Shown here: positions 16,566 to 24,386 of the stretch, piece by piece
Layout: each line of letters begins with the position of its first letter
How positions within the stretch are numbered: position 1 is the first letter of the stretch
DNA from: Paenibacillus baekrokdamisoli
GTDB lineage: Bacteria; Bacillota; Bacilli; Paenibacillales; Paenibacillaceae
Direction of reading: 5' to 3'
Length of the DNA: 64,000 bases
Assembly: GCF_003945345.1 (NCBI RefSeq)
Contig: NZ_AP019308.1
Location: 4,543,501-4,607,500 of the forward strand
Position numbers and translations under genes: made by a program
Notes under the pieces: model-generated
The model's input: only the letters and a program-made list of their open reading frames with translations
Databases searched by the model: none
Told to the model about the DNA's origin: nothing

Positions 16566-17609
16566 CTAAGCTTCAATCAAATCTTTCTTTCTAAAAGCTT
16601 CAATGGATTGCTCTGCACGAGCTGCAATTGCCGCCATTGTGCGAACCGCTTCAACGGGATAAATGCCCGATGCCGTCTCACCGGAAAGCATAACGGCGTC
16701 CGAGCCGTCCCAGATTGCGTTAGCAACATCGCAGGTCTCAGCGCGTGTCGGCCGCGGCTGGCTTTGCATGGATTCCAGCATTTGTGTCGCAGTAACGACG
16801 AATTTACCAGCCTGATTACAAGCTGCAATCATCACCTTTTGAGCATAGGGTACGTCTTCAAGAGGGATCTCAACACCCAAGTCACCACGAGCAACCATGA
16901 TGCTGTCAGATGCTTCAATTATGGCTTCAAGCTCGTCCAAGCCTTCTTGATTCTCGATCTTCGACATGATCTGAGTGCTGCCAGCCCCTAGCTCTGTTAA
17001 CAGTTGTCTCACTTCACGTACATCCTCAGCACGACGAACGAATGACATCGCGATCATCTCGACGCCCATTTCTACGCCAAACTTGATATGCAGCTTATCC
17101 TTCTCCGTTACACCTGGCAGACTAGTCTGTATACCCGGCAGATTAACACCTTTACGCGATTTGATGATGCCGCCGTTTTTAATGACACAAACCACATCGG
17201 AACCCTCAATACGAACGACCTGCAGTTCGATCAATCCATCATCGATCATGATCCGCGAACCCACGCTAACATCCTGCGCCAAGTCATAAGAAACGGAGAT
17301 CCTTTTCTCTGTACCGATGATTTGTTCCGTCGTCAAAGTAAGAAATTCACCACTTTGAAGCAAGTAAGAAGGCGCCTCAAGAAGCCCTGTCCGAATCTCC
17401 GGTCCTTTAATATCAAGCATGATCGCTACCGGTACATTCAGCTTGCTTGCCACTTGACGAACATTCACGATACGCTCGCGGTGATCATCTAGTACGCCAT
17501 GTGCAAGATTCAATCTCGCTATATTCATTCCTGCACGAATCATCTCTTCCAAAGTTTCCAAAGACATACATGCCGGTCCCATTGTACAAACGATTGAAGT
17601 CTTTTTCAT
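16566..17609 (-). CDS. Pyruvate kinase-like protein lacking the C-terminal domain
   Basis: A 347-residue member of the pyruvate kinase family (phosphoenolpyruvate plus ADP to pyruvate plus ATP). It has the TIM-barrel A domain split by a B domain (about 70-165) and stops at AFRKKDLIEA, where canonical enzymes (about 470-590 residues) begin the regulatory C domain. The catalytic Lys in SKIENQEGL, metal ligands in KIEN and ARGDLGVEIPLEDV, and the ATQMLESM substrate loop are present. Two potassium-site positions differ: the usual NFSH is NLAH (Ser to Ala), and LDTKGPEIR is LDIKGPEIR (Thr to Ile). No remnant of a C domain is seen in the 85 bases that follow. AGGGAG precedes the ATG. Probably a paralogue rather than the main glycolytic enzyme; activity uncertain. 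Confidence 0.88.
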   Translation of the reverse strand: MKKTSIVCTMGPACMSLETLEEMIRAGMNIARLNLAHGVLDDHRERIVNVRQVASKLNVPVAIMLDIKGPEIRTGLLEAPSYLLQSGEFLTLTTEQIIGTEKRISVSYDLAQDVSVGSRIMIDDGLIELQVVRIEGSDVVCVIKNGGIIKSRKGVNLPGIQTSLPGVTEKDKLHIKFGVEMGVEMIAMSFVRRAEDVREVRQLLTELGAGSTQIMSKIENQEGLDELEAIIEASDSIMVARGDLGVEIPLEDVPYAQKVMIAACNQAGKFVVTATQMLESMQSQPRPTRAETCDVANAIWDGSDAVMLSGETASGIYPVEAVRTMAAIAARAEQSIEAFRKKDLIEA

Positions 17610-17676
17610 GTCCGTCCACTCCCTACGCTGATTACTTCCTACTTCTTATTCTAGAAGAAGGTTTGCAGAAGAGCGA

Positions 17677-17709
17677 TGTACTATAGTACAGTAATTGTAC
17701 TATAGTACG
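17677..17709. promoter_or_regulatory. Twin TGTACTATAGTACA palindromes between divergent genes
   Basis: The 14-bp palindrome TGTACTATAGTACA (17677-17690) is repeated 19 bases on as TGTACTATAGTAC (17696-17708). They lie in the 111-base gap between the divergent pyruvate-kinase-like and AraC genes and look like paired operator half-sites for a dimeric regulator. The binding protein is unknown; the adjacent AraC regulator is a candidate, though AraC sites are usually direct repeats. Confidence 0.65.
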
Positions 17710-17720
17710 ATAAGAACGGT

Positions 17721-18518
17721 GTGTGTGACATGTTTAACATTTTTGACATCCGCCTAGAACGCGGAATCCTCACCCAAGAAAGCCGAATATTAGGGGCAGA
17801 CTGTTATTCGCTCATCTGGGTTCGATTCGGTCAATGTGTGTTTACCTTCAGGGGCAAAACAATCATCTGCCGCAAGAATGAGCTTCTTCTTATTCCAGCA
17901 GGCATTCCCGCGGCAGAGCTTCGAGGAACGGGCGGCATTCGCGAGAGCATGATGGTCCGCTTCAGCCCAAACGGCGCATTCACCACAGGATCTCTTCCTA
18001 TATTAGCGCGAACCGAGCCCTTACGCTGGATGACACATATGCCCGAACTCCTGCTCGAGAAGCTTCTCGTCATCGTTGAGCAGTGGACGGAGCGCGACCG
18101 CTATTTCTCCGTGATGTGCGCTGCGCTGCTCACCGAGCTCATTGTAACGATCAACCGCGAGGTAGATGAGGGGGAAAAGGCGCCTTCCTCCATTCAACAC
18201 ATCGAGCGTATGAAACGATACATTGAGGATCAGTACCGCAGCAAGATTACCAAAGTCGAGATGGGTACGTGCATCGGTGTCAGTCCTAATTATGCAGCAG
18301 CGCTTTTTCGTAAAGTAACGGGGCTGACCATCAGCGAATATGTCCACCTCAAACGGATGAAGACTGCGCATTATATGCTTCAGCATTCTCAGCTGACGGT
18401 GCAGGATATATCGGACCATCTTGGCTACAGCGATCCTTCCTATTTCAATCGTGTATTCAAGCGAATTGTCGGCAAGCTTCCTTCTGAGGTCAGTGCGGAG
18501 CGAACGATCCGGGAGTAG
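17721..18518 (+). CDS. AraC-family transcriptional regulator
   Basis: Regulator of about 265 residues: an N-terminal cupin-like sensing domain (CYSLIWVRFGQCVFTFRGKTIICRKNELLLIPAG, residues 25-62) and a C-terminal double helix-turn-helix (SKITKVEMGTCIGVSPNYAAALFRKVTGLTISEYVHLKRM, then VQDISDHLGYSDPSYFNRVFKRIVGKLPSE). The start is either GTG at 17721 or ATG at 17730; neither has a strong ribosome binding site. It is divergent from the shortened pyruvate kinase gene, with twin palindromes between them. The effector is unknown. Confidence 0.88.
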   Translation: MCDMFNIFDIRLERGILTQESRILGADCYSLIWVRFGQCVFTFRGKTIICRKNELLLIPAGIPAAELRGTGGIRESMMVRFSPNGAFTTGSLPILARTEPLRWMTHMPELLLEKLLVIVEQWTERDRYFSVMCAALLTELIVTINREVDEGEKAPSSIQHIERMKRYIEDQYRSKITKVEMGTCIGVSPNYAAALFRKVTGLTISEYVHLKRMKTAHYMLQHSQLTVQDISDHLGYSDPSYFNRVFKRIVGKLPSEVSAERTIRE

Positions 18519-18519
18519 C

Positions 18520-18705
18520 GCAGCATAGAAGTCCGCTGCGCTGACGGATCGTTCTTACGATTGCTGTTGTCTCCCTATTTCTTGATTCTATCCCTTAGGG
18601 GTAGAAATAAGGAGACAAAGGCGAACGCTATCGCTTCTTCAGAACGATTCCGTCCGCTTTGCTAGGCTAATCTTGATGGCAGGCGCTGATTATAAATTAG
18701 AGTCA
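18520..18705 (-). repeat. Dispersed palindromic element, copy C
   Basis: Inverted relative to copy A. Central stem 18568-18582 with 18603-18617 (one mismatch), outer arms from GACGGATCGTTCT (18543-18555) and AGAACGATTCCGTC (18641-18654). The reverse complement carries GCGTTCGCCTTTG and CAACAGCAATCG. The extension to about 18705 (CTGATTATAAATTAGAGTC) is the counterpart of the 5' ends of copies A and E. Confidence 0.88.
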
Positions 18706-18909
18706 AAATATAAATATTTTTCCGTGAACCAAACCTCCTCCTCCGCCATCTAATCCATAGAAACAAACCTAAACCAAGCAAATAACGCAGCCAGTCATAT
18801 ATCGTCACACATTTTAGATTTTAATCCGATAATACATATGGGAGGAAATTTCCATCTGTATTATTACATAGGAATGACCTCTAATTGACGAGAAGGGTTT
18901 GTATTTTTC
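18706..18909. other. Gap upstream of the SLH protein gene
   Basis: About 200 bases of AT-rich sequence with no gene. It holds one dyad: ATAATACA (18829-18836) with TGTATTAT (18857-18864), enclosing GGAAATTTCC. This could be an operator for the SLH gene that starts 45 bases later. No convincing promoter was found. Confidence 0.4.
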
Positions 18910-20104
18910 ATGGGAAGTATTCAACGTACGTTAGCGTGTCTGATTCTAGTCTCGATGCTATTCGGAGTAACAGTCTCTGCCCAGCCAAATAAACAGGATA
19001 ATTCTGTAGAAACAGAGTGGGAAGGGTTGTACAATCAAACGTCCGATCTCAAGGGGCATTGGGCGGAACAGTTGTTTCAATGGGCAATCATGCAACGTAT
19101 TATCGACGGGTATCCGGACGGGACCTTCAAACCGAACAAGTCAGTGGGTGAGGCGGAATTTCTAAAAGCCTTATACAGAGCCTTCGGTGCAGCTCTGCCA
19201 AATAGTGCAACTTATAGTTGGACTGACGGTCCATACAGACTAGCAAAATATTGGAATCATCCCACGCTTGGTTCTAGTAAGCCCGAGCTGCGGTTAGCGC
19301 CAATCACTCGCGGAAGGGCGGCCGAAATAATTACTGCCGCGCAAGGCGTTCATTACGAAGGTCGCGATGCCATTGTGTATCTGGTCGGAAATGGACTGAC
19401 GAATGGCAAGATGGCGACATTGGAGGGATTTAGAGCAAATGATGAGTTAACTCGTGGAGAGGCGATCCAATGGATTCGGCAGCTTACCCTCAAGGGGATG
19501 ATGGAGATAAAGGAACGGCCTGTAGCACTATCTGATCGCAGCCTGCTTCCAGTTTCACCTAGTGTGACAGCTGAAAGGCTGCCCGAATTCAGTACAGAAC
19601 CTGTTACTAAAGACGATTTCAATCTTATAGGGATAACCCCCCCCTATGGCCTTGAAGCTAGGCGATTCCAAAGAGTCGATTGATGGTTTATTTGGTGTAT
19701 CTGATAACACGGATGTCTTTAATATGAATATGTACCCGTTGTTTTCTGTGCATTATAATGAAAAGGGATTACTCGATGCCTGGAAAATGGATATCGACTC
19801 AAATACGGCAGAAGCAAATCCTTTATTTATAACGAATAAGGGTATCGTACTTGGTAAAAGTACATTATTCGATGTCCTGCAGCAATACGGAACCGTGGGT
19901 TATGAAGGTGATGGTATGGCGAATTATTTATATGAGAAGACCACCTATGGAAGTTTTCGCTCACCGACCTCGATGTCCTCATATTTCCAAATTAAAGCCC
20001 CTGAAAAAGTATTTGTGATTTCGTTTCTGTTTGATAAGACAACCCTAAAGGTCACCTATATCAATGTTTCCTGGCTCCCGTATGCACGCGGTGACGTTGA
20101 TTAA
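18910..20104 (+). pseudogene. SLH-domain protein split by a one-base shift in a C8 tract
   Basis: Two overlapping frames (18910-19683, about 257 codons; 19646-20104) join into one protein of about 397 residues if the C8 tract at 19637-19644 had seven Cs. The joined sequence would read LIGITPP-MALKLGDSKESIDGLFG. The N-terminus has a signal peptide (ACLILVSMLFGVTVSA) and SLH motifs: LKGHWAEQLFQWAIMQRIIDGYPDGTFKPNKSVGEAEFLKALYRAFG and RLAPITRGRAAEIITAAQ. Such domains bind secondary cell wall polymer. The second half (YNEKGLLDAWKMDIDSNT onward) is not recognised. The shift may be a real decay, a reversible phase switch, or a base-calling error in a homopolymer. Confidence 0.8.
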
Positions 20105-20197
20105 CGAATTTCAATTACATGCAGGCGGCAGTCTCAGTGCTAGATCCGGAATATTTACTAAGTTATACTCCTTATCCTGCTTATCTCTATGGGCACA

Positions 20198-20245
20198 AGA
20201 AAGAAGTCCTAAGCAGCATATCATTCATGCTCAGGACTTCTTTCT
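20198..20245. terminator. Bidirectional terminator
   Basis: AGAAAGAAGTCCTAAGCA (20198-20215) pairs with TGCTCAGGACTTCTTTCT (20228-20245) with one mismatch, between the converging SLH and beta-propeller genes. Confidence 0.85.
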
Positions 20246-20259
20246 GTTTCTCTCTATGT

Positions 20260-21978
20260 TTATGGCTTCGTTGTAACTTCAACCGTTCTCGCACCCGTAT
20301 TCCAGGTCACTCCAATTCCGAGTAAATCACCAATATCCTTAACAGGGATATAGAGGGCGTTGTTGATCGTCGCAGGCGCAAAGGTTAAAGGTATTTGTTT
20401 GCCTCCCACAACTGCATAAGAAGCCCCTTCGCTAAGCGCAAATATCCGATCGCCATACGTTACCGTTGTCTGTTTGTTCTGCTTGTTATAGTTGACTTTG
20501 GCCCCTATCGCTTCCGTCAGGAAACGTAGTGGAACGAACATCCGGTTAGCACTCGTCATCATGCTCGGCTCGAATTGACGCACTTTTCCATCTATCGTTA
20601 GTTTGGCTGAAGCCTTACTGAATGCCCCCGAGTCTGCGCCTATTGGTTTGCGAAGCTCTGCCGGAACATCGAATGCATACACCTTACCTTCCGCTTGCGC
20701 GAGCAGTGTATTTCCTACTATCTGGAAAGCTCCATAATTTCGAGCTGCTGTCTTATATCGGAACAACGGCTTGCCTGTCGTCACATTGAAGGCGAATATA
20801 TCACCGTCTGTCTGTCCCACATACATACCCGAATTGATAATATCCATGCGGCTGACCGGATTATCCAAACCCGCGTAACCCACGTCAGTATTATCGCCTA
20901 TTTTGCGCCCATGAATGCCCATATTTTCCTCGTCTTTAAAGAACATTTTTCCGTTATACGGGCCGGCAATCCACTTGCCTGAATCATAGATAAGTGTTGG
21001 CTTGATTACTGATATATCCGCATCAAAATTAGTCTTATAGATGCCCGCGCCTCCAACTACAGCATACACATCATTCTGATCCATGATCACCCGCTCTGGG
21101 TACTGATACATCGGGTCTTTGCCTTCTTCCAGTGGGAAAAAGGACTTGCTGGCCGTAATCTTACCTGTAGTCAGATCCACTACGTCGATGTCGACAAAGT
21201 ATTTGCTTGTATCATTTTTTGGCCAGTCGTCTAGAAAATAGAGTTTATTCCCATCTACCTTGAGCGGACCTGTATGGCTTCCTTGCAGTCTCCATAGAGT
21301 TTTCCCTGTAGCAGCGTCGATCGCGTAGAAGGTGTTGACCGTTATAGCACCAGATTCCACTGCGCCGACAAGCAGAGTATGACCTACTCGCTGAGGCATC
21401 TGGGGAAAGCTTAATCCAGCTGTACGCCAGTTTTCTTTACCTGTGGATGAATGAATAGAGATCAGTCCTGCTGCACTAGAGAGATAAATAGCGGTTCCAT
21501 CTACTGACAAGTCCAAGATTGCCGATTGTCCCTGCTGAGGTTTAGCCTTCACTTGGTAAATACGCGTTCCCTTGCCTGTCGCAGCAGCCACCCGATAGAT
21601 GCTGCCATCCGCTGTGTACGCATATAAGAAATCCCCATACAGATGCACGGAGTTCGTCTGCAGCTTACTTCCGTAAGACCATAAGGTTGTTCCCGACGTT
21701 ACGCTTTTCGCTATTAGTACGCCATCCTTTACATAGAACAAGCTGCTATTTCCAGTCACAACATTCGGCACTAGACTTAATTCATTGAGAGGCTTGCCGA
21801 TATCAGTTGTCCACCTAGGCTTGGCCAAAGGAACATTACTCTCCCCACTAAAGGATAACCCCTCGTAGCTTGTATTTGAGTTATTTTGTGCCATAACTTG
21901 TTGACCCGAACCTATAATAATCGATAGAATGACCCCTGCACTAAGCAGGCTAATCGCCGTTTTCTTCCAATTTCCCAT
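20260..21978 (-). CDS. Secreted PQQ-like beta-propeller protein with copper-amine-oxidase-like C-terminal domain
   Basis: Extracytoplasmic protein of 572 residues. Residues 1-30 form a signal peptide (WKKTAISLLSAGVILSIIIGSGQQVMA). Residues 55-430 hold beta-propeller repeats of the PQQ-enzyme type (GTTLWSYGSKL, TGKENWRTAGL, TGKTLWRLQGS, TGKPLFRYKTA). The last 115 residues (KLTIDGKVRQFEPSMMTSANRMFVPLRFLTEAIGAKVNY to VTWNTGARTVEVT) match the copper amine oxidase N-terminal-like stalk domain common in Paenibacillus surface proteins. No enzyme residues are recognisable; a binding or scaffold role is more likely. Single gene, converging on the interrupted SLH gene. Confidence 0.88.
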   Translation of the reverse strand: MGNWKKTAISLLSAGVILSIIIGSGQQVMAQNNSNTSYEGLSFSGESNVPLAKPRWTTDIGKPLNELSLVPNVVTGNSSLFYVKDGVLIAKSVTSGTTLWSYGSKLQTNSVHLYGDFLYAYTADGSIYRVAAATGKGTRIYQVKAKPQQGQSAILDLSVDGTAIYLSSAAGLISIHSSTGKENWRTAGLSFPQMPQRVGHTLLVGAVESGAITVNTFYAIDAATGKTLWRLQGSHTGPLKVDGNKLYFLDDWPKNDTSKYFVDIDVVDLTTGKITASKSFFPLEEGKDPMYQYPERVIMDQNDVYAVVGGAGIYKTNFDADISVIKPTLIYDSGKWIAGPYNGKMFFKDEENMGIHGRKIGDNTDVGYAGLDNPVSRMDIINSGMYVGQTDGDIFAFNVTTGKPLFRYKTAARNYGAFQIVGNTLLAQAEGKVYAFDVPAELRKPIGADSGAFSKASAKLTIDGKVRQFEPSMMTSANRMFVPLRFLTEAIGAKVNYNKQNKQTTVTYGDRIFALSEGASYAVVGGKQIPLTFAPATINNALYIPVKDIGDLLGIGVTWNTGARTVEVTTKP

Positions 21979-22121
21979 TAGAAGCTCCTCCTATCTATTT
22001 GGATATCATCTGCATTCCTCTTGACGTGTCCATGTCGGGAAAGGTTTCATCCAAAACGAAGGCATCCCTTCTCTGTTACCCAAAGTCCAAATGCTGGTAA
22101 ACATAACATTATTCAATAAAA

Positions 22122-22141
22122 AAAGCGCCAATCGGCGCTTT
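22122..22141 (-). terminator. Terminator of the SRAP-like gene
   Basis: AAAGCGCC and GGCGCTTT form an 8-bp stem with a 4-base loop; on the minus strand it is followed by TTTTTTTATT. Confidence 0.9.
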
Positions 22142-22168
22142 CTTCATTCCTGCTAATGTTCATAGTGT

Positions 22169-22813
22169 TCAAATCCATTTCGGACGGGGCGCCTCAAACT
22201 CCACTCTGTCACCTCGGGTAGTAGAGATTGGAATAGCGATCATCCGCATGGCATCCATCGGACGAAGCATGGCCTTTAGCTCAAATGGAAATCTCGAGTC
22301 CCGCTTCAGCCAATCATCGATATCCTCCGGCTCTAATATCGCAGGCATCCGCGTTTCATAAGGAGCAACCATCAAATTAGGCGCTGTCATCAGCATCGTG
22401 CAGGTGCGAACCTCCTCACCCGAAGCCGGCTTGAATACATCATAGAGCCCCGCGATCGCAAAGGTCCCGCTCCGCATCGATATCTTCACGCGGTGGGTCA
22501 ATTTCCCCTCTGTTCTGGATAAGTAGAAGCCGCTGCACGGAATGATGCATCGCTGTTTCTTCACAATTCGGTCGAAAATCGGCTTTTGCAGCAGCTCTGA
22601 GCTATCCATATGAACGGAATCCTTTGCCCAGAATGGGACTAGACCCCAACGATAATCATCCAGCGTCCGGTTGTTCTTCTCTTCGATAATGACGGAGATT
22701 GATTCTGTCGTATTCCTTTCATGACGATTAGAGGAGTAGGACAGCACTTGATTGATTTGAAACTTCTCGGTAAGCTCTGCAGTCTCTGCCACAATGGATA
22801 TGGATTGGCACAT
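22169..22813 (-). CDS. Divergent SRAP (YedK/HMCES-like) protein
   Basis: A 214-residue member of the SOS response-associated peptidase family, whose members form a thiazolidine crosslink between Cys2 and abasic sites in single-stranded DNA. Cys2 is present (MCQS), and the fold markers RWGLVPFWAKD and RCIIPCSGFY are clear. However, family residues that assist the chemistry appear replaced: the Asn-containing NARAET motif is not present (SSELLQKPIF instead), the Glu in GFYEW is Leu (GFYLS), and the His in IHDRMP is Glu (YETRMP). It may therefore bind abasic DNA differently or be impaired. No LexA box was noticed upstream. It is a single gene with its own terminator. Confidence 0.8.
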   Translation of the reverse strand: MCQSISIVAETAELTEKFQINQVLSYSSNRHERNTTESISVIIEEKNNRTLDDYRWGLVPFWAKDSVHMDSSELLQKPIFDRIVKKQRCIIPCSGFYLSRTEGKLTHRVKISMRSGTFAIAGLYDVFKPASGEEVRTCTMLMTAPNLMVAPYETRMPAILEPEDIDDWLKRDSRFPFELKAMLRPMDAMRMIAIPISTTRGDRVEFEAPRPKWI

Positions 22814-23038
22814 CTTGATGAATCACCTCTTTAGTTAGTGGTTTTCATCTATTATTTGTCACCACATCCAAAAACATGTACCGTCCTGAACAAAAGATAG
22901 CTCATCATCCACCAGCAGTAATTTATACCTGAAAGCGCCTCCTTACTATGATAAAATCTAATGATATGCTAGCCTGTTGTGAAATCGCAAACAACTTTCT
23001 TTATAAGATGTGCTGTAAAGAAAACAAATATAAAGGTT

Positions 23039-23235
23039 CTATATAAGTTGAACTTAAGAAACGAACACTGAGCCGCTGCACAGATGGAATGTTCTTCCGA
23101 TCGCTGTTGAGCCCGGATTTCTTGTTTTGTCCCCTGATAAGGGGGAAATCCGGTCTCAAAGGCGAACGCTGACGCTTCTCCAGAATCATCCATCTGCTCC
23201 GCTCACTTGTTATATCTCTAGTTCAACTTATATAG
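23039..23235 (-). repeat. Dispersed palindromic element, copy D, framed by a 16-bp inverted repeat
   Basis: Inverted relative to copy A. Outer arms CAGATGGA (23081-23088) and TCCATCTG (23189-23196); central stem 23108-23120 with 23145-23157 (one mismatch). The reverse complement keeps GCGTTCGCCTTTG and CAACAGCGATCGG. The whole copy lies between perfect 16-bp inverted repeats CTATATAAGTTGAACT (23039-23054) and AGTTCAACTTATATAG (23220-23235). It fills most of the 447-base gap between the SRAP-like and AraC genes; the rest shows nothing recognisable. Confidence 0.88.
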
Positions 23236-23260
23236 TCATAACAAATAGGAGGGTCTTGCA

Positions 23261-24208
23261 TTGGGAGATCTGTTTGAGGTTGATGTGAAGAAAGAGCATG
23301 AATCTACGAGTAAAAATTTGCAGGAAACTGCTTTCGCGCGAGGTGTACGCCTTATGCCTTTCTCCTCTCTAGTTACCGAGAGCGAGACCCCTATCTATGT
23401 CAACCGTGCTCATGAATCCTTTGACCTGCTGATGCATTCCCATGATTTCATTGAGATTTGTTTAGTCGCTGAGGGCACTGGTGTTCATTATATTGGCAGC
23501 CAACAAATTCAAGTTGCCAGAGGTGATATGTTCTTTATTCCAATCGGAGTCTCTCATGTATTCCGCCCTCAGTCAACAACGAAAGGACGAACACTCATTA
23601 TTTACAACTGCACGTTTAGAGAGGAACTGTTTCATAAGCTGCTTCAAGCTGTTCCGCTTGAGCCAGATATGATCCGCAGCCTAGCTGAATTAAATGAGCA
23701 GCAACGATGGTTGCATTTCCATGATCACAATGAGGAAGGACAATACCTATTCCGTAGGCTTCACTTGGAATTTACTACTCGCAGATCTGGTTTTGCGGCA
23801 TCTCTATGCGCAAGCACCATTGAACTCCTTATTACCGTATTCCGGAGCCTAACCCCTCAGGAACCAAAAGACAACCATCTATCCGCTGCTTGGATGAATG
23901 AGCTGCTCGGTTATCTTCGCTCGAATTGTGCGATGGAGCTTCATGCAGGTCAAATTGCAGCACAGCTCGGAATAAGCGGCCGTCATTTCCAGCGAAGCTT
24001 CAAGAAACAGACCGGGATGACCTTCCTCGAATATATTCAGAATGCTCGGATTGACCAGAGCTGCCAGCTGCTCCTCAGCACGACGGATAAGATCACCCAT
24101 ATTGCAGCAATCGTCGGTTATCATGATATCAAATATTTTAATGCACTCTTCAAGAAAAAAACCGGAGTTACCCCCCGGCAATATCGTACGTATTCAGGTC
24201 CTGCTTAA
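23261..24208 (+). CDS. AraC-family transcriptional regulator
   Basis: Regulator of 315 residues with an N-terminal cupin domain (SFDLLMHSHDFIEICLVAEGTGVHYIGSQQIQVARGDMFFIPIGVSHVFRP, residues 44-95) typical of sugar-sensing AraC proteins and a C-terminal AraC helix-turn-helix (HAGQIAAQLGISGRHFQRSFKKQTGMTFLEYIQNARI, ITHIAAIVGYHDIKYFNALFKKKTGVTPRQYR). The start is TTG at 23261, with AGGAGGG 8 bases upstream. It faces the sugar ABC transporter genes across a shared terminator, so control of that system or of the nearby rhamnosidase is possible but not shown. Confidence 0.9.
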   Translation: MGDLFEVDVKKEHESTSKNLQETAFARGVRLMPFSSLVTESETPIYVNRAHESFDLLMHSHDFIEICLVAEGTGVHYIGSQQIQVARGDMFFIPIGVSHVFRPQSTTKGRTLIIYNCTFREELFHKLLQAVPLEPDMIRSLAELNEQQRWLHFHDHNEEGQYLFRRLHLEFTTRRSGFAASLCASTIELLITVFRSLTPQEPKDNHLSAAWMNELLGYLRSNCAMELHAGQIAAQLGISGRHFQRSFKKQTGMTFLEYIQNARIDQSCQLLLSTTDKITHIAAIVGYHDIKYFNALFKKKTGVTPRQYRTYSGPA

Positions 24209-24255
24209 CTGCCAGTTTCCCCACCCCTGGAACTCATTCTATTACCATGAAGAAA

Positions 24256-24315
24256 CGGCTAAAGCCTTCCTTGGCGGCGAAGCAAGTTTCTTCTCTCTGA
24301 AATTTAAGCAAAGTA
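24256..24315 (+). repeat. 60-bp dispersed repeat, copy 2
   Basis: Counterpart of 3160-3219, lying between an AraC gene stop and a bidirectional terminator. The two copies share GGCGAAGCAAGTTTCTTC exactly. Confidence 0.8.
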
Positions 24316-24321
24316 CAGAAA

Positions 24322-24360
24322 AAAGCAAGGCTCCGATCACTACAACCGGAGCCTTGCTTT
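24322..24360. terminator. Bidirectional terminator
   Basis: AAAGCAAGGCTCCG (24322-24335) pairs perfectly with CGGAGCCTTGCTTT (24347-24360). On the minus strand it is followed by T-rich sequence and ends the binding-protein gene. Confidence 0.9.
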
Positions 24361-24386
24361 CATTCTTTACGTATTTACCTATTCGA

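Noticed and set aside
22969..23193. Open frames of 62-74 codons over copy D
   Set aside because: They run through the palindromic element and have no family resemblance or ribosome binding site.
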